Part shown: positions 5,145 through 6,125 of the stretch, one piece after another
Layout: each line of letters starts with the position of its first letter
How positions within the stretch are numbered: position 1 is the stretch's first letter
Source of the DNA: UBA5976 sp037137575
GTDB lineage: Bacteria; Actinomycetota; Actinomycetes; S36-B12; UBA5976
Assembly: GCA_037137575.1 (NCBI GenBank)
Contig: JBAXKB010000055.1
Location: 1 to 6,125, forward strand
Reading direction: 5' to 3'
DNA: 6,125 bases
Translations under genes and position numbers: made by a program
Notes under the pieces: model-generated
Database searches by the model: none
What the model saw: the letters and a program-made list of their open reading frames with translations, nothing else
Told to the model about the DNA's origin: nothing

Positions 5145-5846
5145 TCACTCGGTTATCAATTTTGAGCCAGTTGGGAATTCAACCCGATGGCCTTCCACAA
5201 AGAGCCAAGCTGATTGTCTACCTTGAACTTCCCATTCATAAGGACCACCAACAATTGCCGTATCTTCATCGATTCCCACAACAGTGACGCCCGCAGGCAC
5301 ATTCATAAACCTGGCGAAGAAATCCGGCACATGGGAAAACATGCGATCGAAATGCGGAAGCACTCTGATGTGTGGCAGTGCGCCTAGGCCTTGAGTTGGT
5401 GAATGCGCAGTTAGCCGCAAGCCAGGTATGTGATCTGCTAAAGCCATCGCGCCAGCACTACAGCCAGCAAGTGCCGCGCCATTTCGCCAAGCCGAATCAA
5501 TTGCCCGCCAAAGCAGAGTGTCTCGCAGGGTATTTGCTAAGAAAGAGGGGTTACCGCCAGATAAATAAATCAGACCGGCATCATCCACTTTACGCGCCAA
5601 CTCTGGTGATTGCGCATCTAATCGAGACTGCGCAATTATTGGGACCGCTTCCACCCCTAATCGTTCGGCTTGTCGAATACCCAAGTCAACCCAGTAATTA
5701 AGACTCTTTTCACCTTCAGGCGCGGCAGCCGTTGGAATTTGCACGTACTTAGGATTGCGGCCCGCAATTAGATCTGCCTCAATTTGTTGCATTACAGGCA
5801 GGTACTCGCCGGAACCAACTAGTGCGATTGGCCCTGGCGTATTCAC
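5145..5846 (-). CDS. Peptidase S51 family protein (peptidase E / cyanophycinase-like)
   Basis: A 233-residue protein of the class-I glutamine amidotransferase-like fold, family S51 serine peptidases. The N-terminus has ALVGSGEY (8-15), followed by VQIPTAAAPEG (35-45), IYLSGGNPSFL (93-103) and the nucleophile elbow LAGCSAGAMAL (126-136) with Ser130. HFDRMF (165-170) and VVGIDEDTAIV come next. Peptidase E cleaves Asp-X dipeptides and cyanophycinase cleaves beta-Asp-Arg polymer; the substrate here cannot be told. A glutamine amidotransferase-like role is unlikely because Ser takes the place of the nucleophilic Cys. I start at GTG 5846 rather than TTG 5861: GGGAGAT lies 6 bases before it and GTGA overlaps the cysS stop. 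No signal peptide is seen, so a cytoplasmic enzyme is likely. It converges with mshD with one base between stop codons and no visible terminator. Confidence 0.85.
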   Translation of the reverse strand: MNTPGPIALVGSGEYLPVMQQIEADLIAGRNPKYVQIPTAAAPEGEKSLNYWVDLGIRQAERLGVEAVPIIAQSRLDAQSPELARKVDDAGLIYLSGGNPSFLANTLRDTLLWRAIDSAWRNGAALAGCSAGAMALADHIPGLRLTAHSPTQGLGALPHIRVLPHFDRMFSHVPDFFARFMNVPAGVTVVGIDEDTAIVGGPYEWEVQGRQSAWLFVEGHRVEFPTGSKLITE

Positions 5847-6125
5847 TTGGTTATCTCCCAAGTAGTTGCATCTGCCGAATCTTTGATTGCAATATTTTGG
5901 GCTAAAAGTGCGTCACGAATTATGTCAGCATCTGCCCATCGGCCATCTGATCTAGCGGATTGGCGTAACCGCAACAACATTTCAACAAACGGGGAAAGAA
6001 TCTGAACCAAATCAACTTTTGGGGTTGCGGCTAAATCGCCTAGTTTCGAGATAACCGCGTGAATTTCGCGACGCAAACTCGCATCGCGCTCGGAAGTATC
6101 GAGTTCAAGCAATTCTGCTACCGCC
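5843..6125 (-). CDS. cysS: Cysteinyl-tRNA synthetase, C-terminal fragment (continues past the right edge)
   Basis: The last 93-94 codons of a gene entering from the right edge; the frame is open to 6125, so no start is in the window. The tail LLRLRQSARSDGRWADADIIRDALLAQNIAIKDSADATTW (shown here as one region, about 44 to 6 residues before the stop) fits the C-terminal signature of CysS, in which an (R)xxARxxxxWxxAD-IRD segment is followed by a GI-x-L-x-D turn and a TxW ending. CysS charges tRNA-Cys in the cytoplasm. The related mycothiol enzyme MshC is a CysS paralogue, but to my knowledge it lacks this tail, so CysS is favoured. The TGA stop overlaps the S51 gene's GTG start, so the two are co-transcribed. 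The catalytic HIGH and KMSKS regions lie outside the window. Confidence 0.82.
   Translation of the reverse strand, partial: AVAELLELDTSERDASLRREIHAVISKLGDLAATPKVDLVQILSPFVEMLLRLRQSARSDGRWADADIIRDALLAQNIAIKDSADATTWEITK
5853..5859 (-). promoter_or_regulatory. Ribosome binding site that decides the S51 peptidase start
   Basis: GGGAGAT on the minus strand, inside the last codons of cysS and 6 bases before GTG at 5846. The competing TTG at 5861 lies upstream of this site and has none of its own. Confidence 0.65.

Noticed and set aside
5843..6125. Reading the right-edge fragment as MshC, the mycothiol ligase related to CysS
   Set aside because: The C-terminal ARxxxxWxxAD-IRD and TxW ending is the CysS tail; MshC, as I know it, lacks it. 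The thiol-rich context alone is not enough to prefer MshC.
1..6125. Mobile element, prophage, defence or toxin-antitoxin system, CRISPR array, tRNA or rRNA
   Set aside because: Every long coding stretch is a housekeeping or conserved actinobacterial family, and I see no direct-repeat array, transposase motif or tRNA cloverleaf.

Overview
The window looks like chromosomal DNA from an actinobacterium. The base for this is gene content: a mycothiol acetyltransferase (MshD), an actinobacterial GlnR-type regulator, and a CysA2/SseC (DUF1416) pair. The gene order closely resembles the mycobacterial sseC-cysA2-thiX-glnR-mshD neighbourhood. By eye the base composition is only moderate in GC and AT-rich codons are common. 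I infer a low- to mid-GC actinobacterium, perhaps a planktonic streamlined lineage, rather than Mycobacterium or Streptomyces; the exact taxon cannot be fixed from this window.

Layout. Positions 1-1013 (minus) hold most of purA, running off the left edge. A strong two-tier hairpin at 1077-1126 separates it from a minus-strand cluster at 1129-2738: a small membrane protein (DUF4395), the thiosulfate sulfurtransferase CysA2/SseA, and the DUF1416 protein SseC, the last two overlapping by ATGA. A 276-bp divergent intergenic region (2739-3014) contains two clear inverted repeats and a candidate promoter. To its right on the plus strand are a membrane-anchored thioredoxin (3015-3431), glnR (3504-4205) and mshD (4220-5143). 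mshD converges, with a 1-bp gap, on a minus-strand pair: an S51-family peptidase/cyanophycinase-like gene whose GTG start overlaps the stop of the upstream gene, which is the 3' end of cysteinyl-tRNA synthetase (cysS) running off the right edge.

How the genes fit together. Most of the window concerns thiol and sulfur chemistry: a sulfurtransferase and its DUF1416 partner, two membrane proteins with CxxC motifs, the last step of mycothiol synthesis, and cysteine charging of tRNA. GlnR, the global nitrogen regulator, sits in the middle and is probably co-oriented with mshD as one unit. The window holds no mobile element, CRISPR array, tRNA or rRNA that I can see. The least characterised part is the thioredoxin/DUF4395/CysA2/SseC module; its genes are known families, but their joint function is, to my knowledge, not established.
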